In this document: positions 53,538-62,008 of the stretch, one piece after another
Layout: the number at the start of each line of letters is the position of its first letter
How positions within the stretch are numbered: the first letter of the stretch is position 1
DNA from: Prevotella sp. UBA2850
GTDB lineage: Bacteria; Bacteroidota; Bacteroidia; Bacteroidales; Bacteroidaceae
DNA length: 64,000 bases
Direction: 5' to 3'
Assembly: GCA_002350805.1 (NCBI GenBank)
Contig: DEFO01000008.1
Span: 1-64,000 of the forward strand
Notes under the pieces: generated by a model
Databases searched by the model: none
The model's input: only the letters and a program-made list of their open reading frames with translations
Told to the model about the DNA's origin: nothing
Made by a program: the position numbers and the translations under genes

Positions 53538-54353
53538 ATGAACAAGAAACAGACGATTTTGATGACACTTTGTCTGATGCTGGCCGTAGAGGGTTGGTCG
53601 CAGGCAATGTTCCAGCATCCCTGGCAAGGGAAGCGCGTAGCTTATCTGGGCGACTCCATCACCGACCCCCGCAACAGTGGGGCAAAGAAGAAATACTGGG
53701 GCTGGTTGCAAGACTGGTTGCAAATAACACCTTACGTCTACGGAGTGAGCGGCCGCCAGTGGAACGATATCCCGCGGCAGGCCAATCAGCTGCGTGAGGA
53801 GCATGGCACCGACTTCGATGCCATCTTGATTTTCGTAGGTACGAACGACTATAATGCCGGTGTGCCCATCGGCGAGTGGTGGGACGAGCGGACCACTCAG
53901 GTGATGGCGGGCATTCACAAACCCAAGGCCATGGTGACGCGCCGGCAGCGTGTGCCGGCCAAGACGGCAGAGACTTACCGCGGCCGCATTAATATTGCAC
54001 TAGACTCGCTCAAACGCATGTTCCCCGACAAACAGATTGTGTTGCTGACGCCCATTCACCGTGCCAACTTCTTCGCCAACGATAAGAACTGGCAGCCCAA
54101 CGAAAGCTACCAGAACGAGTGCGGCGAGTATGTCGACGCCTATGTGAACTCAGTAAAAGAAGCCGGCAACATCTGGGCGGTGCCCGTCATTGACTGGAAC
54201 GCTTCGTGCGGACTGTTCCCGCTGATTGACAACCAACTGCAGTATTTCGCCAAACCCGATATCGACCAATTGCACCCCAACGACAAAGGCCAACAGCGTA
54301 TGGCCCGCACGCTGATGTATCAGTTGCTGACGCTGCCGTGTGTGTTTGAGTAA
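53538..54353 (+). CDS. Secreted SGNH/GDSL esterase
   Basis: A 271-residue secreted esterase with signal peptide ending near EGWSQA. SGNH blocks are clear: YLGDSITDP (block I, Ser nucleophile), FVGTNDYNAG (block III) and DQLHPND (block V, Asp-His). It belongs to a different SGNH branch from the acetylesterases at 39485 and 58093. Acetyl or other short acyl groups on plant polysaccharide are the likely targets. It is the first gene of the group with GH115, GH28 and an acetylesterase, 26 bases before GH115. Confidence 0.85.
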   Translation: MNKKQTILMTLCLMLAVEGWSQAMFQHPWQGKRVAYLGDSITDPRNSGAKKKYWGWLQDWLQITPYVYGVSGRQWNDIPRQANQLREEHGTDFDAILIFVGTNDYNAGVPIGEWWDERTTQVMAGIHKPKAMVTRRQRVPAKTAETYRGRINIALDSLKRMFPDKQIVLLTPIHRANFFANDKNWQPNESYQNECGEYVDAYVNSVKEAGNIWAVPVIDWNASCGLFPLIDNQLQYFAKPDIDQLHPNDKGQQRMARTLMYQLLTLPCVFE

Positions 54354-54379
54354 TTAACAGACCCCAAACTTCATCCATT

Positions 54380-56671
54380 ATGAAATACAGACTGTTGTTC
54401 TCTCTTCTGGCAGTTTGGAGCCTTTCGGCCTTCGGTGGTGAACTAGTATGGTTCGACGGCCGTCAGCCTGTCTCGGTGTCTGTGCCAAAGCAACACTCGA
54501 AAGTGCTCGATGTGGCCCTGCAACTCTTCCGTGACGATATGTTGGCAGTGACGGGCATGGAACCCGTGCTGAAGCGCAAGGGCATCATCGAAGTGGTGGA
54601 GGAGAATCGTGGCGACGATGGTTTCTCGCTGTCGGTGAGCAAGGGCCGCATCCGTGTGGCTGGGCACAGCGGCCGTGGAGCTGCCTACGGACTGTTGGAG
54701 CTCTCGCGCATGGCAGGCGTCTCGCCATGGGTGTGGTGGGGCGACCTGGCTCCCGAGCAGAAGTCGCGGCTGACCATTGCTGGCGATTACCGCATGGAAC
54801 ATGTGCCGAGCGTGGCCTACCGTGGCATCTTCATCAACGATGAGGACTGGTCGACACGTGTGTGGAGCAAGGAGCAGGGTGCCAGGAGCTCCAGGCAGGG
54901 AACGAGAATAGCCACAGAGGTCACGACGGGCATATACCGTAAGATTTTCGAACTGCTGTTGCGTCTGCGTGCCAATACGTTGTGGCCTGCCATGCACGAA
55001 GGCACCACAGCCTTCTTTCTGACTGAAGGAGCCCGCGAGATGGCCGACAGCTGTGGCATTGTCATTGGCACGTCGCATTGTGAACCCATGCTGCGTAACA
55101 ACGTGGGTGAGTGGGATGTCGATGAGCGAGGCCGTTTCAACTATATTACCAATGGCGATGCCGTGTGCAAGTACTGGCAAGAACGCCTCGACGAGGTAAG
55201 CACCGGAACAGGCAATTATCTCTTCACCATCGGTATGCGTGGTATTCACGACGGCTCGATGGAGGGCGTCAGCACCATGGCCGAGAAGACTGCCGCCTTG
55301 CAGCAGGTCATCGACGACCAGCGAACGATGCTTGCCGCCAGCACGCTGAGCCGTTTTCCGCAGGTGTTTGTGCCTTACAAGGAGGTGCTTGAAATCTTTG
55401 AGAACGGACTACGCGTGCCCGACGACGTGATGCTCATGTGGTGTGACGACAACTATGGCTATCTGACGCGCCTGAGCGATGAGGCGCAGCAACGGCGCAG
55501 TGGCGGTGCCGGTGTGTACTACCATCTGAGCTACTGGGGACGGCCCCACGACTATCTGTGGCTGACCACCACCCAGCCGGGACTCATCTTCGAGGAAATG
55601 CGGCAGGCCTACGACCACGGTGTGCGACGCGAGTGGATTGCCAATGTGCATGATGTGAAGGTCGCTGCCTACGACCTCGAGCTGTTTCTCGACATGGCTT
55701 GGGATATTAACAGTGTCGGCCCGTCGACCGTCGAGCAGCATCTGCGGCAGTGGCTCTGCCGGCAGTATGGGCAGCGGGTGGGAGAGCGTGTGTTCCCCGC
55801 CATGCGCGAGTTTTATCGTCTGTGCAGCATCCGCCGCCCCGAGTTCATGGGGTGGACACAGGTGGAGCTCGACAAGCGCAAGTACGACCGCGGTCTCTCT
55901 ACCGTTACTCAGGTGGGCATGACTGCTGCCGAGGCCCGCGACTACCTGAAGGCCTACGAGCGCATTGTCGCCTTGGTGACCGACGCTCAGCATGAGGTGC
56001 GCGGTGAATGGGCCGATAGCTACTTTGCCCACGTGATATATCCTGTATGTGCTGCATCTGCCATGGCGCATAAGATACTCTCCACAGACAAGACCGAGAG
56101 CTCACGTGCCTACGACGAGATACAACAGCTTACAGTCCGTTACAACCAGCTGGCTGGCGGCAAGTGGCGCGGTCTGATGGACGCTGCACCACGCCGGTTG
56201 CCCGTCTTCGAGAATGTGAATGCCCGTCTGTTGCCCGACAGCGTGCGTGGCAGCGTGATGCTCAACTGTGCGGCAGCCGACTATACTACTGCTACAGAAG
56301 GTGCCGTGGTGACACAGATGCTGGGGCATAGCATGAGGGCGGTGCAACTGCCCAAGGGCGGCCGTCTGACCTACGATTTCTCACTACAGGAGGGTGGGGC
56401 AGTAGTGCTGACAACGGCACTCATTCCCACTCAGCCCAACGACAAAGGTGACCTGCGCTACAGTGTGAGCATCGATGGTGCAGAGCCGGTGGTCTACTCG
56501 CTGAAGGAACCCTTCCGCTCGGAGCGCTGGAAAGAGAATGTGCTGTGTGGACAAGCTCTGCGCTCGCTGCCCGTCATATTGGCAGCCGGACAGCATCAGC
56601 TCGTCATCGAGGCCCTTGACCAACATGTGGTGGTAGACGAATGGAGATTGGAAGCCCAAGGCAATCGATAA
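54380..56671 (+). CDS. GH115 alpha-glucuronidase-family enzyme
   Basis: A 763-residue secreted enzyme with signal peptide MKYRLLFSLLAVWSLSAFG. GH115 motifs appear in order: AYRGIFINDEDW, ANTLWPAMHEGT, GTSHCEPML, MWCDDNYGYLTRL and YHLSYWGRPHDYLW. The family removes alpha-1,2-linked glucuronic acid or its 4-O-methyl form, mainly from xylan. It is somewhat shorter than the xylan-active enzymes I recall. Between W and the IYRKIFELL helix it carries KEQGARSSRQGTRIATE, encoded by repeat-like GGAGC/CAGG bases (54863-54903). In relatives I recall a different, slightly shorter loop. It is followed by GH28 after a short AT-rich repeat. Confidence 0.88.
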   Translation: MKYRLLFSLLAVWSLSAFGGELVWFDGRQPVSVSVPKQHSKVLDVALQLFRDDMLAVTGMEPVLKRKGIIEVVEENRGDDGFSLSVSKGRIRVAGHSGRGAAYGLLELSRMAGVSPWVWWGDLAPEQKSRLTIAGDYRMEHVPSVAYRGIFINDEDWSTRVWSKEQGARSSRQGTRIATEVTTGIYRKIFELLLRLRANTLWPAMHEGTTAFFLTEGAREMADSCGIVIGTSHCEPMLRNNVGEWDVDERGRFNYITNGDAVCKYWQERLDEVSTGTGNYLFTIGMRGIHDGSMEGVSTMAEKTAALQQVIDDQRTMLAASTLSRFPQVFVPYKEVLEIFENGLRVPDDVMLMWCDDNYGYLTRLSDEAQQRRSGGAGVYYHLSYWGRPHDYLWLTTTQPGLIFEEMRQAYDHGVRREWIANVHDVKVAAYDLELFLDMAWDINSVGPSTVEQHLRQWLCRQYGQRVGERVFPAMREFYRLCSIRRPEFMGWTQVELDKRKYDRGLSTVTQVGMTAAEARDYLKAYERIVALVTDAQHEVRGEWADSYFAHVIYPVCAASAMAHKILSTDKTESSRAYDEIQQLTVRYNQLAGGKWRGLMDAAPRRLPVFENVNARLLPDSVRGSVMLNCAAADYTTATEGAVVTQMLGHSMRAVQLPKGGRLTYDFSLQEGGAVVLTTALIPTQPNDKGDLRYSVSIDGAEPVVYSLKEPFRSERWKENVLCGQALRSLPVILAAGQHQLVIEALDQHVVVDEWRLEAQGNR

Positions 56672-56690
56672 TTGATAATTGAGAATTGTG
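56668..56690. repeat. ATTGATAATTGAGAATTG repeat
   Basis: The GH115 stop lies inside GATAATTGATAATTGAGAATTG. The same ATTGATAATTGA core occurs at about 61636-61648, and the complement-type units lie at 46378-46432. Confidence 0.55.
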
Positions 56691-56692
56691 AT

Positions 56693-58096
56693 ATGATGAG
56701 AGCAAGATTTTTTTTGTTAAGTGTGGCGTGGATGGTGTTTGCAGCCATGCAAGCCACTGGAGTGTATAATGTGCGCGACTACGGTGCCAAGGGCGACGGA
56801 CAGACGCTCGACCATACCGCCATCAACCGCGCCATCGATGCCTGTGTGGCGGGCGGCGGTGGTCAGGTGCTCGTGCCGGTAGGAACCTATCTTTGTGGCA
56901 GCATCCGGCTGAAGAGTAATGTCGACCTGCACCTCATGGGAGGTGCTACCATTCTGGCAGCCCCTGCCTCGATGAAGGCCTACGACGAGAGTGAGGTGTT
57001 TGGCGGGCCAGAGTACCAGGATGGCGGACACACCTATTTTCATAATAGTCTGATATGGGCCGAGGGGCAGCACAACGTGAGCATCACCGGACAAGGCATG
57101 ATCGACGGTGACGGCCTCACCCGTCATGACACCGAGAATGCCGGCAATGTGCAGGGTGGCAGCATCGGCACGGGCGACAAGGCCATTGCCCTCAAGCTGT
57201 GCCGCAATGTGCTTATCCGTGATATCACCATTTTCCGTGGTGGTCACTTCGCCATCATTGCCACTGGCTGCGACATTGGGACCATCGACAATGTCACCAT
57301 CGACACCAACCGTGACGGTATCGACATCGACTGCTGCAAGTATTTCACCGTGAGCAACACCAAGGTGAACACCCCCAACGACGACGCCATTGTGCTGAAG
57401 AGCTCGTATGCCCTCAAGCGGCCGGTGTTCTGTGAACATATTCTCATCACCAACTGCATCGTCACAGGGTTTAAGCTGGGCACCTTCCTCGACGGAACGT
57501 ATGTGCCCGAGAAGGTGAACTGGGTGTGTGGCCGTATCAAGCTCGGTACCGAGAGCAATGGCGGCTACCGCAATATCACCATTGCCAATTGCACCTGTAT
57601 GTGGAGCAGCGGACTGGCTTTCGAGGAGGTTGACCAGGGATGCATGGAGAACATCGTGGTGACCAACATCTCGATGAGCCACGTGCACCATTATCCCATC
57701 TACATCACTACGGGTTGCCGCAACCGCGGGCCTAAGGAACGCACCGATGTGTCGTCAGCACGCGACATATATATAAGTAATGTGATAGCCGACGACTGCG
57801 ATTCGCTGGCAGGCATCATCGTCACCGGCATGCAGGGATACCCCATCAAGAACGTGTCGCTCAGCGATATCCGCATTCAGTACCGCGGCGGGGGCAAGGT
57901 TGTAGACAAACCCTACCGCGAGCAGAGCACCCACTATCCTGAGCCCCGCTGGGCCGGTCCTACGCCTGCCTATGGCCTTTATGCCCGCCATGTAGATGGT
58001 CTGCGCCTGCACAACGTGCGTTTCGAGCTGCTTCGTCCCGATGAGCGCCCGGAGATGCTTTTCGATGATGTAACCCATAAAAACATACAACCATGA
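56693..58096 (+). CDS. GH28-family enzyme with altered active-site loop
   Basis: A 467-residue secreted beta-helix protein. The start at 56693 (MMRARFFLLSVAWMVFAAMQA) gives a signal peptide. The GH28 sites NRDGIDIDCC and NTPNDDAIVLKSS are present. The usual Gly-His-Gly is replaced by GRIKLGTESNGG, with no His. Rhamnogalacturonan hydrolases of GH28 also lack this His, so rhamnogalacturonan rather than plain polygalacturonan may be the substrate; this is inference. A later part (HHYPIYITTGCRNRGP, YREQSTHYPEPRWAGP) differs from the other two GH28 proteins here. Its stop overlaps the next start (ATGA). Confidence 0.85.
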   Translation: MMRARFFLLSVAWMVFAAMQATGVYNVRDYGAKGDGQTLDHTAINRAIDACVAGGGGQVLVPVGTYLCGSIRLKSNVDLHLMGGATILAAPASMKAYDESEVFGGPEYQDGGHTYFHNSLIWAEGQHNVSITGQGMIDGDGLTRHDTENAGNVQGGSIGTGDKAIALKLCRNVLIRDITIFRGGHFAIIATGCDIGTIDNVTIDTNRDGIDIDCCKYFTVSNTKVNTPNDDAIVLKSSYALKRPVFCEHILITNCIVTGFKLGTFLDGTYVPEKVNWVCGRIKLGTESNGGYRNITIANCTCMWSSGLAFEEVDQGCMENIVVTNISMSHVHHYPIYITTGCRNRGPKERTDVSSARDIYISNVIADDCDSLAGIIVTGMQGYPIKNVSLSDIRIQYRGGGKVVDKPYREQSTHYPEPRWAGPTPAYGLYARHVDGLRLHNVRFELLRPDERPEMLFDDVTHKNIQP

Positions 58097-59286
58097 GAAG
58101 AATAAGTTTTTCCTGTAAGGCAGCTGTCGTGGCTGTTCTCTGCCTGCTCGCCAATACGCCCCTGAAGGCACAGACCGTAGAGCTGAACAAGGTGAGCGAC
58201 CGTCCCTTCTACTATTCGGTGGCTGTGCCCGACGGCAACTATAAGGTGACCGTCACCCTGGGAGCCCGTCGACGGGCTGCCCGTACCGTTGTTCGTGCCG
58301 AGAGTCGCCGCCTGTTTGTCGAGGAAGTGGCCACGAAGAAAGGAAAGTATGCTACCCGTACCTTTATCGTCAACAAGCGTTCACCACGTATTGATGACCG
58401 TACCGTCGTGAAAATCAAAGAGCGCGAGAAAGATTACCTCAACTGGGATGACTCGCTCACCCTCGAGTTCAATGGCGCGGCACCCGCCGTCAGGAGCATC
58501 AGCATCGAACCCGACACCACGGCACTCACCGTCTTCCTTTGTGGAAACTCAACTGTTGTCGACCAGAACAACGAGCCGTGGGCCAGCTGGGGACAGATGA
58601 TACCCAGGTGGTTTGACGAGCGTGTAGCCATTTCCAACCATGCCGAGAGCGGACTCACCGCCCGCACCTTCCTGGCCAGCAACCGCCTCGACAAAATACT
58701 CTCGATGATGAAGGCTGGTGACTATGTGTTCTGTGAGTTTGGACACAACGACGAGAAAGAACACCGCCCCGGCGATGGAGCCTGGTACCACTACGTCTAC
58801 AACCTGAAAATATTCATCGACCGTGTCAGAGAGCGTGGCGGCCACATTGTCCTTCTCACACCAACCACCCGCCGCCGTTTCGACGACGCCCAGCAGCGCA
58901 TGGTGCCCACCCACGGCGATTTCCCCGCTGCCATGCGCATGGTGGCAGAGCGCGAGCAAGTGCCCCTCATCGACCTCAACCAAATGACGCGCGTCTTCTT
59001 TGAGACCCTCGGTTTCGAAGACAGCAAACGGGCGCTCGTCCACTACCCCGCCAATACTTTCGAGGGACAGGACAAACCGCTGGCCGACAACACCCACTTC
59101 AACCCCTACGGAGCCTATGAGGTGGCTAAGATGGTGGTCATGGGAATGAAGCAGCATCAGCTGCCCATGCTTAAGGCTTTGCGTGACGATTGGCGCGACT
59201 TCGACCCCAGCCATCCCGACGACTTCAACGCCTGGCATTGGTATCCAGCCCCCGCTATGGAGGTGAAAAAGCCTGATGGAAACTAA
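58093..59286 (+). CDS. Rhamnogalacturonan acetylesterase-like protein with N-terminal beta domain
   Basis: A 397-residue secreted protein. The signal peptide ends at LKAQ. Residues about 28-140 form a beta-sandwich (FYYSVAVPDGNYKVTVTLG, NWDDSLTLEFNG). The SGNH domain begins VFLCGNSTVVDQ (block I with the Ser), with EFGHNDEKEHRPGDG and the final pair in ADNTHFNPYGAYE. It is like many Bacteroidetes rhamnogalacturonan acetylesterases. Its coupled position behind GH28 suggests it deacetylates the same substrate. A terminator lies about 100 bases downstream. Confidence 0.86.
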   Translation: MRRISFSCKAAVVAVLCLLANTPLKAQTVELNKVSDRPFYYSVAVPDGNYKVTVTLGARRRAARTVVRAESRRLFVEEVATKKGKYATRTFIVNKRSPRIDDRTVVKIKEREKDYLNWDDSLTLEFNGAAPAVRSISIEPDTTALTVFLCGNSTVVDQNNEPWASWGQMIPRWFDERVAISNHAESGLTARTFLASNRLDKILSMMKAGDYVFCEFGHNDEKEHRPGDGAWYHYVYNLKIFIDRVRERGGHIVLLTPTTRRRFDDAQQRMVPTHGDFPAAMRMVAEREQVPLIDLNQMTRVFFETLGFEDSKRALVHYPANTFEGQDKPLADNTHFNPYGAYEVAKMVVMGMKQHQLPMLKALRDDWRDFDPSHPDDFNAWHWYPAPAMEVKKPDGN

Positions 59287-59301
59287 GAGGAGTTAGGAGT
59301 A

Positions 59302-59355
59302 TTCTGAGTAATCTGAGTATTCTGAGTGTTCTGAGTATTCTGAGCATTTTGAGTA
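59302..59355. repeat. Six 9-bp tandem units (TTCTGAGTA)
   Basis: Units TTCTGAGTA, ATCTGAGTA, TTCTGAGTG, TTCTGAGTA, TTCTGAGCA and TTTTGAGTA follow with exact 9-bp spacing. They start 16 bases after the acetylesterase stop. Confidence 0.88.
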
Positions 59356-59388
59356 AAGGAAAATAGTATTCCTGCTTGAGAGATAACA

Positions 59389-59421
59389 CCCCCTCCCTCT
59401 ATGTGAGCTGGAGGGGGCTTT
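59389..59421 (+). terminator. Terminator of the GH115 operon
   Basis: CCCCCTCC (59389-59396) pairs with GGAGGGGG (59410-59417), followed by CTTT and AT-rich sequence. Confidence 0.7.
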
Positions 59422-59590
59422 ATATTATTATGTCACTTTCCACATCGTACAGAGGGCTGCTCTGCAGTTGCCGAGAGCGTTCCGGGCTGTCTGGAGGGCT
59501 GCTCTGCCAAAGCTAATCATCCTTTTCCCTTATCACTTAAACCAACTTGCCAACCTAACAAAATGTGTATATTGTTCCAAGGGGCGAGTG

Positions 59591-59632
59591 TGACACTTTG
59601 TCATACCTGATGCTTTTGGCATGCTTTTCGCA
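59591..59632. promoter_or_regulatory. Repeats upstream of groES
   Basis: TGACA-ctt-TGTCA (59591-59603) is a perfect short palindrome. ATGCTTTTGGC (59610-59620) is followed directly by ATGCTTTTCGC (59621-59631). They lie 55-95 bases before groES and could be operator sites. No CIRCE element (TTAGCACTC with inverted partner) is seen, and no -7 box of the TAnnTTTG type is clear. Confidence 0.35.
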
Positions 59633-59685
59633 TGACAGTGGGCAGAACGAAAAAACATAATATAAATAACAAAAAACAAAGAATT

Positions 59686-59958
59686 ATGAACATCAAACCA
59701 TTAGCAGACCGCGTGTTGGTATTACCGGCACCGGCAGAAGAGAAAATCGGTGGTATCATCATTCCTGATACCGCAAAAGAGAAACCTTTGCACGGAACAA
59801 TTGTTGCCGCTGGCAATGGTACAAAAGACGAGGAGATGATTCTGAAAGAGGGCGATGAGGTGCTTTATGGCAAGTACAGCGGCACTGAGCTCGAGTTTGA
59901 GGGCACGAAGTATCTGATGATGCGTCAGAGCGATGTGCTGGCAGTAATTGAGAAGTAA
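59686..59958 (+). CDS. groES: Co-chaperonin GroES
   Basis: A 90-residue protein, the normal size. It begins MNIKPLADRVLVLPAPAEEK. The mobile-loop region KIGGIIIPDTAKEKP is complete, and the protein ends YLMMRQSDVLAVIEK. It caps GroEL during folding in the cytoplasm. The start at 59686 lies 23 codons-worth of spacing before groEL's operon partner end; groEL begins 24 bases after its stop. Confidence 0.97.
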   Translation: MNIKPLADRVLVLPAPAEEKIGGIIIPDTAKEKPLHGTIVAAGNGTKDEEMILKEGDEVLYGKYSGTELEFEGTKYLMMRQSDVLAVIEK

Positions 59959-59981
59959 AACAAGAATAAACAAATAGTATT

Positions 59982-61613
59982 ATGGCTAAAGAAATAAAAT
60001 ATAACATGGATGCCCGCGACCTGTTGAAGAACGGTGTGGACAAGTTGGCTAACGCAGTGAAAGTAACACTTGGCCCGAAAGGACGTAACGTGGTGATTGA
60101 GAAGAAATTCGGTGCTCCGCAGATTACGAAGGACGGCGTAACAGTTGCCAAGGAGATTGAGTTGGAGGACCACTTCGAGAATACCGGTGCCCAGCTGGTG
60201 AAGAGCGTGGCTTCTAAGACTGGCGACGATGCCGGTGACGGTACGACCACTGCTACAATTCTGGCACAGGCCATCGTGAGCGAGGGTCTGAAGAATGTAA
60301 CTGCCGGTGCCAACCCCATGGACCTGAAGCGTGGTATCGACAAGGCCGTGAAGTGTGTTACTGACTTCATTGCCAAGAATGCCGAGCAAGTGGGCGACAA
60401 CTACGATAAGATTGAGCAGGTGGCTACCGTCAGTGCCAACAACGATAAGGAGATTGGTGAGTTGCTGGCTGAGGCTATGCGCAAGGTGTCGAAAGACGGT
60501 GTCATCACCATCGAGGAGTCGAAGAGCCGCGACACTCATATTGGTGTGGTCGAGGGTATGCAGTTCGACCGTGGTTACTTAAGTGCTTACTTCATTACCG
60601 ACTCAGAGAAGATGGAGTGTGTGATGGAGAACCCATATATCCTTATTTATGATAAGAAGATCTCTAACCTGAAGGACTTCCTGCCCGTTCTGCAGCCGGC
60701 AGCTGAGAGCGGTCGTCCGATGCTCGTGATTGCTGAGGATGTTGACTCTGAGGCGCTGACCACGCTCGTGGTGAACCGTCTGCGTGGCGGTCTGAAGATT
60801 TGTGCCGTGAAGGCTCCTGGCTTCGGCGACCGTCGTAAGGCTATGCTCGAGGATATCGCCGTGCTGACTGGCGGTCTGGTGATCAGCGAGGAGAAGGGCC
60901 TGAAGCTTGAGCAGGCTACGCTCGACATGTTGGGAACCTGCGACAAGGTGGTTGTGACGAAGGATAACACGACTATCGTGAATGGTGCCGGTGACAAGCA
61001 GCTCATTGCCGACCGCGTGGCTGCTATCAAGAACGAGATTGCCACTACCACCAGCTCTTACGACAAGGAAAAGCTGCAGGAGCGTCTGGCCAAATTGGCA
61101 GGCGGTGTGGCCGTGCTCTACGTGGGTGCCAACAGCGAGGTGGAGATGAAGGAGAAGAAAGACCGTGTGGACGATGCTCTCTGTGCCACTCGCGCTGCCA
61201 TCGAGGAAGGCGTTGTGGCTGGTGGCGGAACAACCTACATCCGTGCCATCGACGTGCTGAAAGGTCTTAAGGGCGACAATGCCGACGAGCAGACTGGTAT
61301 TAACATCGTTGAGCGTGCCATCGAGGAACCGCTGCGCCAGATTGCCTTCAATGGCGGTGCCGAGGGTGCCGTTGTCGTGCAGAAGGTGCGCGAGGGCGAG
61401 GGTGACTTCGGTTACAATGCCCGCACCAATGTTTACGAGGACCTGCGTGAGGCTGGTGTCATCGACCCTGCTAAGGTAGCCCGTGTGGCTTTGGAGAATG
61501 CTGCCTCTATCGCCGGCATGTTCCTGACCACAGAGTGCCTCATCGTCGACAAACCCGAGGAGCACCCCGCCATGCCTATGGGTGGCGCACCAGGAATGGG
61601 CGGCATGATGTAA
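59982..61613 (+). CDS. groEL: Chaperonin GroEL
   Basis: A 543-residue chaperonin. The ATP-site motifs TLGPKGRNVVIEK and GDDAGDGTTTATILAQ are present, as are the apical region (MQFDRGYLSAYFITD) and ALRQ-type motif EEPLRQIAFNGG. The C-terminus ends in a Gly-Met-rich tail (GGAPGMGGMM), as usual. It folds proteins in the cytoplasm with GroES. A terminator lies about 90 bases downstream. Confidence 0.98.
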   Translation: MAKEIKYNMDARDLLKNGVDKLANAVKVTLGPKGRNVVIEKKFGAPQITKDGVTVAKEIELEDHFENTGAQLVKSVASKTGDDAGDGTTTATILAQAIVSEGLKNVTAGANPMDLKRGIDKAVKCVTDFIAKNAEQVGDNYDKIEQVATVSANNDKEIGELLAEAMRKVSKDGVITIEESKSRDTHIGVVEGMQFDRGYLSAYFITDSEKMECVMENPYILIYDKKISNLKDFLPVLQPAAESGRPMLVIAEDVDSEALTTLVVNRLRGGLKICAVKAPGFGDRRKAMLEDIAVLTGGLVISEEKGLKLEQATLDMLGTCDKVVVTKDNTTIVNGAGDKQLIADRVAAIKNEIATTTSSYDKEKLQERLAKLAGGVAVLYVGANSEVEMKEKKDRVDDALCATRAAIEEGVVAGGGTTYIRAIDVLKGLKGDNADEQTGINIVERAIEEPLRQIAFNGGAEGAVVVQKVREGEGDFGYNARTNVYEDLREAGVIDPAKVARVALENAASIAGMFLTTECLIVDKPEEHPAMPMGGAPGMGGMM

Positions 61614-61631
61614 GCCGTGGGCGATGTACAA

Positions 61632-61655
61632 TGTATAATTGATAATTGAAAATCG
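61632..61655. repeat. ATTGATAATTGAAAATCGG repeat
   Basis: ATAATTGATAATTGAAAATC shares the ATTGATAATTGA core with 56668-56690. It lies between groEL and its terminator. Confidence 0.45.
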
Positions 61656-61702
61656 GCAATGCGCCATTTGCATTATCTTGCTCATGTGTGTGCCGATATG
61701 AT

Positions 61703-61756
61703 ACCGGAAAAGAGGGATGGATTGCAAGATTTATCCCCCTTTTTCGGTTTTTTAAC
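61703..61756 (+). terminator. Terminator of groESL
   Basis: ACCGGAAAAGAGGGAT (from 61703) pairs with ATCCCCCTTTTTCGGT (to 61748), with a few mismatches, followed by a T-run. Confidence 0.75.
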
Positions 61757-61785
61757 ATCACATTGCAAATTTTTCGTCAAATTAT

Positions 61786-61816
61786 TTTGGTAATTATATG
61801 AAAGTGTCTAAATTTG
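61786..61816 (+). promoter_or_regulatory. Near-consensus promoter with no gene behind it
   Basis: TTTG (61786-61789) and TAAATTTG (61809-61816) are separated by exactly 19 bp. The transcript would start near 61822. The next gene, at 62009, has its own promoter. Confidence 0.75.
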
Positions 61817-61821
61817 CACTC

Positions 61822-61940
61822 GAAAAGAAAGTATCGGAGTGAGTCCGACATTTGATATTTTTTTGATTTGTTTTAGTAGATTAGTTTTTAAGTAGTTTGT
61901 TTTTTGAAAATCGGTTGTCGCGATGACATCCGATTTTTTT
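61822..61940 (+). ncRNA. Candidate small RNA of about 120 nt
   Basis: This stretch is bounded by the promoter at 61786-61816 and a hairpin terminator at 61907-61940: 10-bp stem with one mismatch, GCGAT loop, seven T. Near its 5' end TCGGA-gtgag-TCCGA (61834-61848) forms a second hairpin. The middle is U-rich. No open frame with a start of useful length is seen. It could instead be a terminated leader, but the following gene has a separate promoter. I do not recognise a known RNA family. Confidence 0.55.
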
Positions 61941-61974
61941 GTGTATTGATAGTCCACATTTTTCAAGTTGCCGG

Positions 61975-62004
61975 CTTGTAATTGCCGATTTTTAACTATA
62001 TTTG
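61975..62004 (+). promoter_or_regulatory. Promoter of the small membrane protein operon
   Basis: CTTG (61975-61978) and TATATTTG (61997-62004) are separated by 18 bp. The start codon at 62009 lies only 4 bases after the box, so the mRNA may be leaderless. Confidence 0.6.
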
Positions 62005-62008
62005 CAGC

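Noticed and set aside
54380..59286. Xylan-specific utilisation locus
   Set aside because: GH115 would fit xylan, but no GH10, GH43, GH67 or SusC/SusD is present, and the partners (GH28, acetylesterase) are pectin-type, so the substrate is left open.
59617..59632. Sigma-54 promoter upstream of groES
   Set aside because: The -24/-12 spacing fits but the -12 element is CGCA rather than TGCA/TTGC; the match may come from the local tandem repeat.
60603..61727. Open frame of 374 codons opposite groEL
   Set aside because: groEL is certain and highly conserved; antisense frames over groEL are a common artefact.
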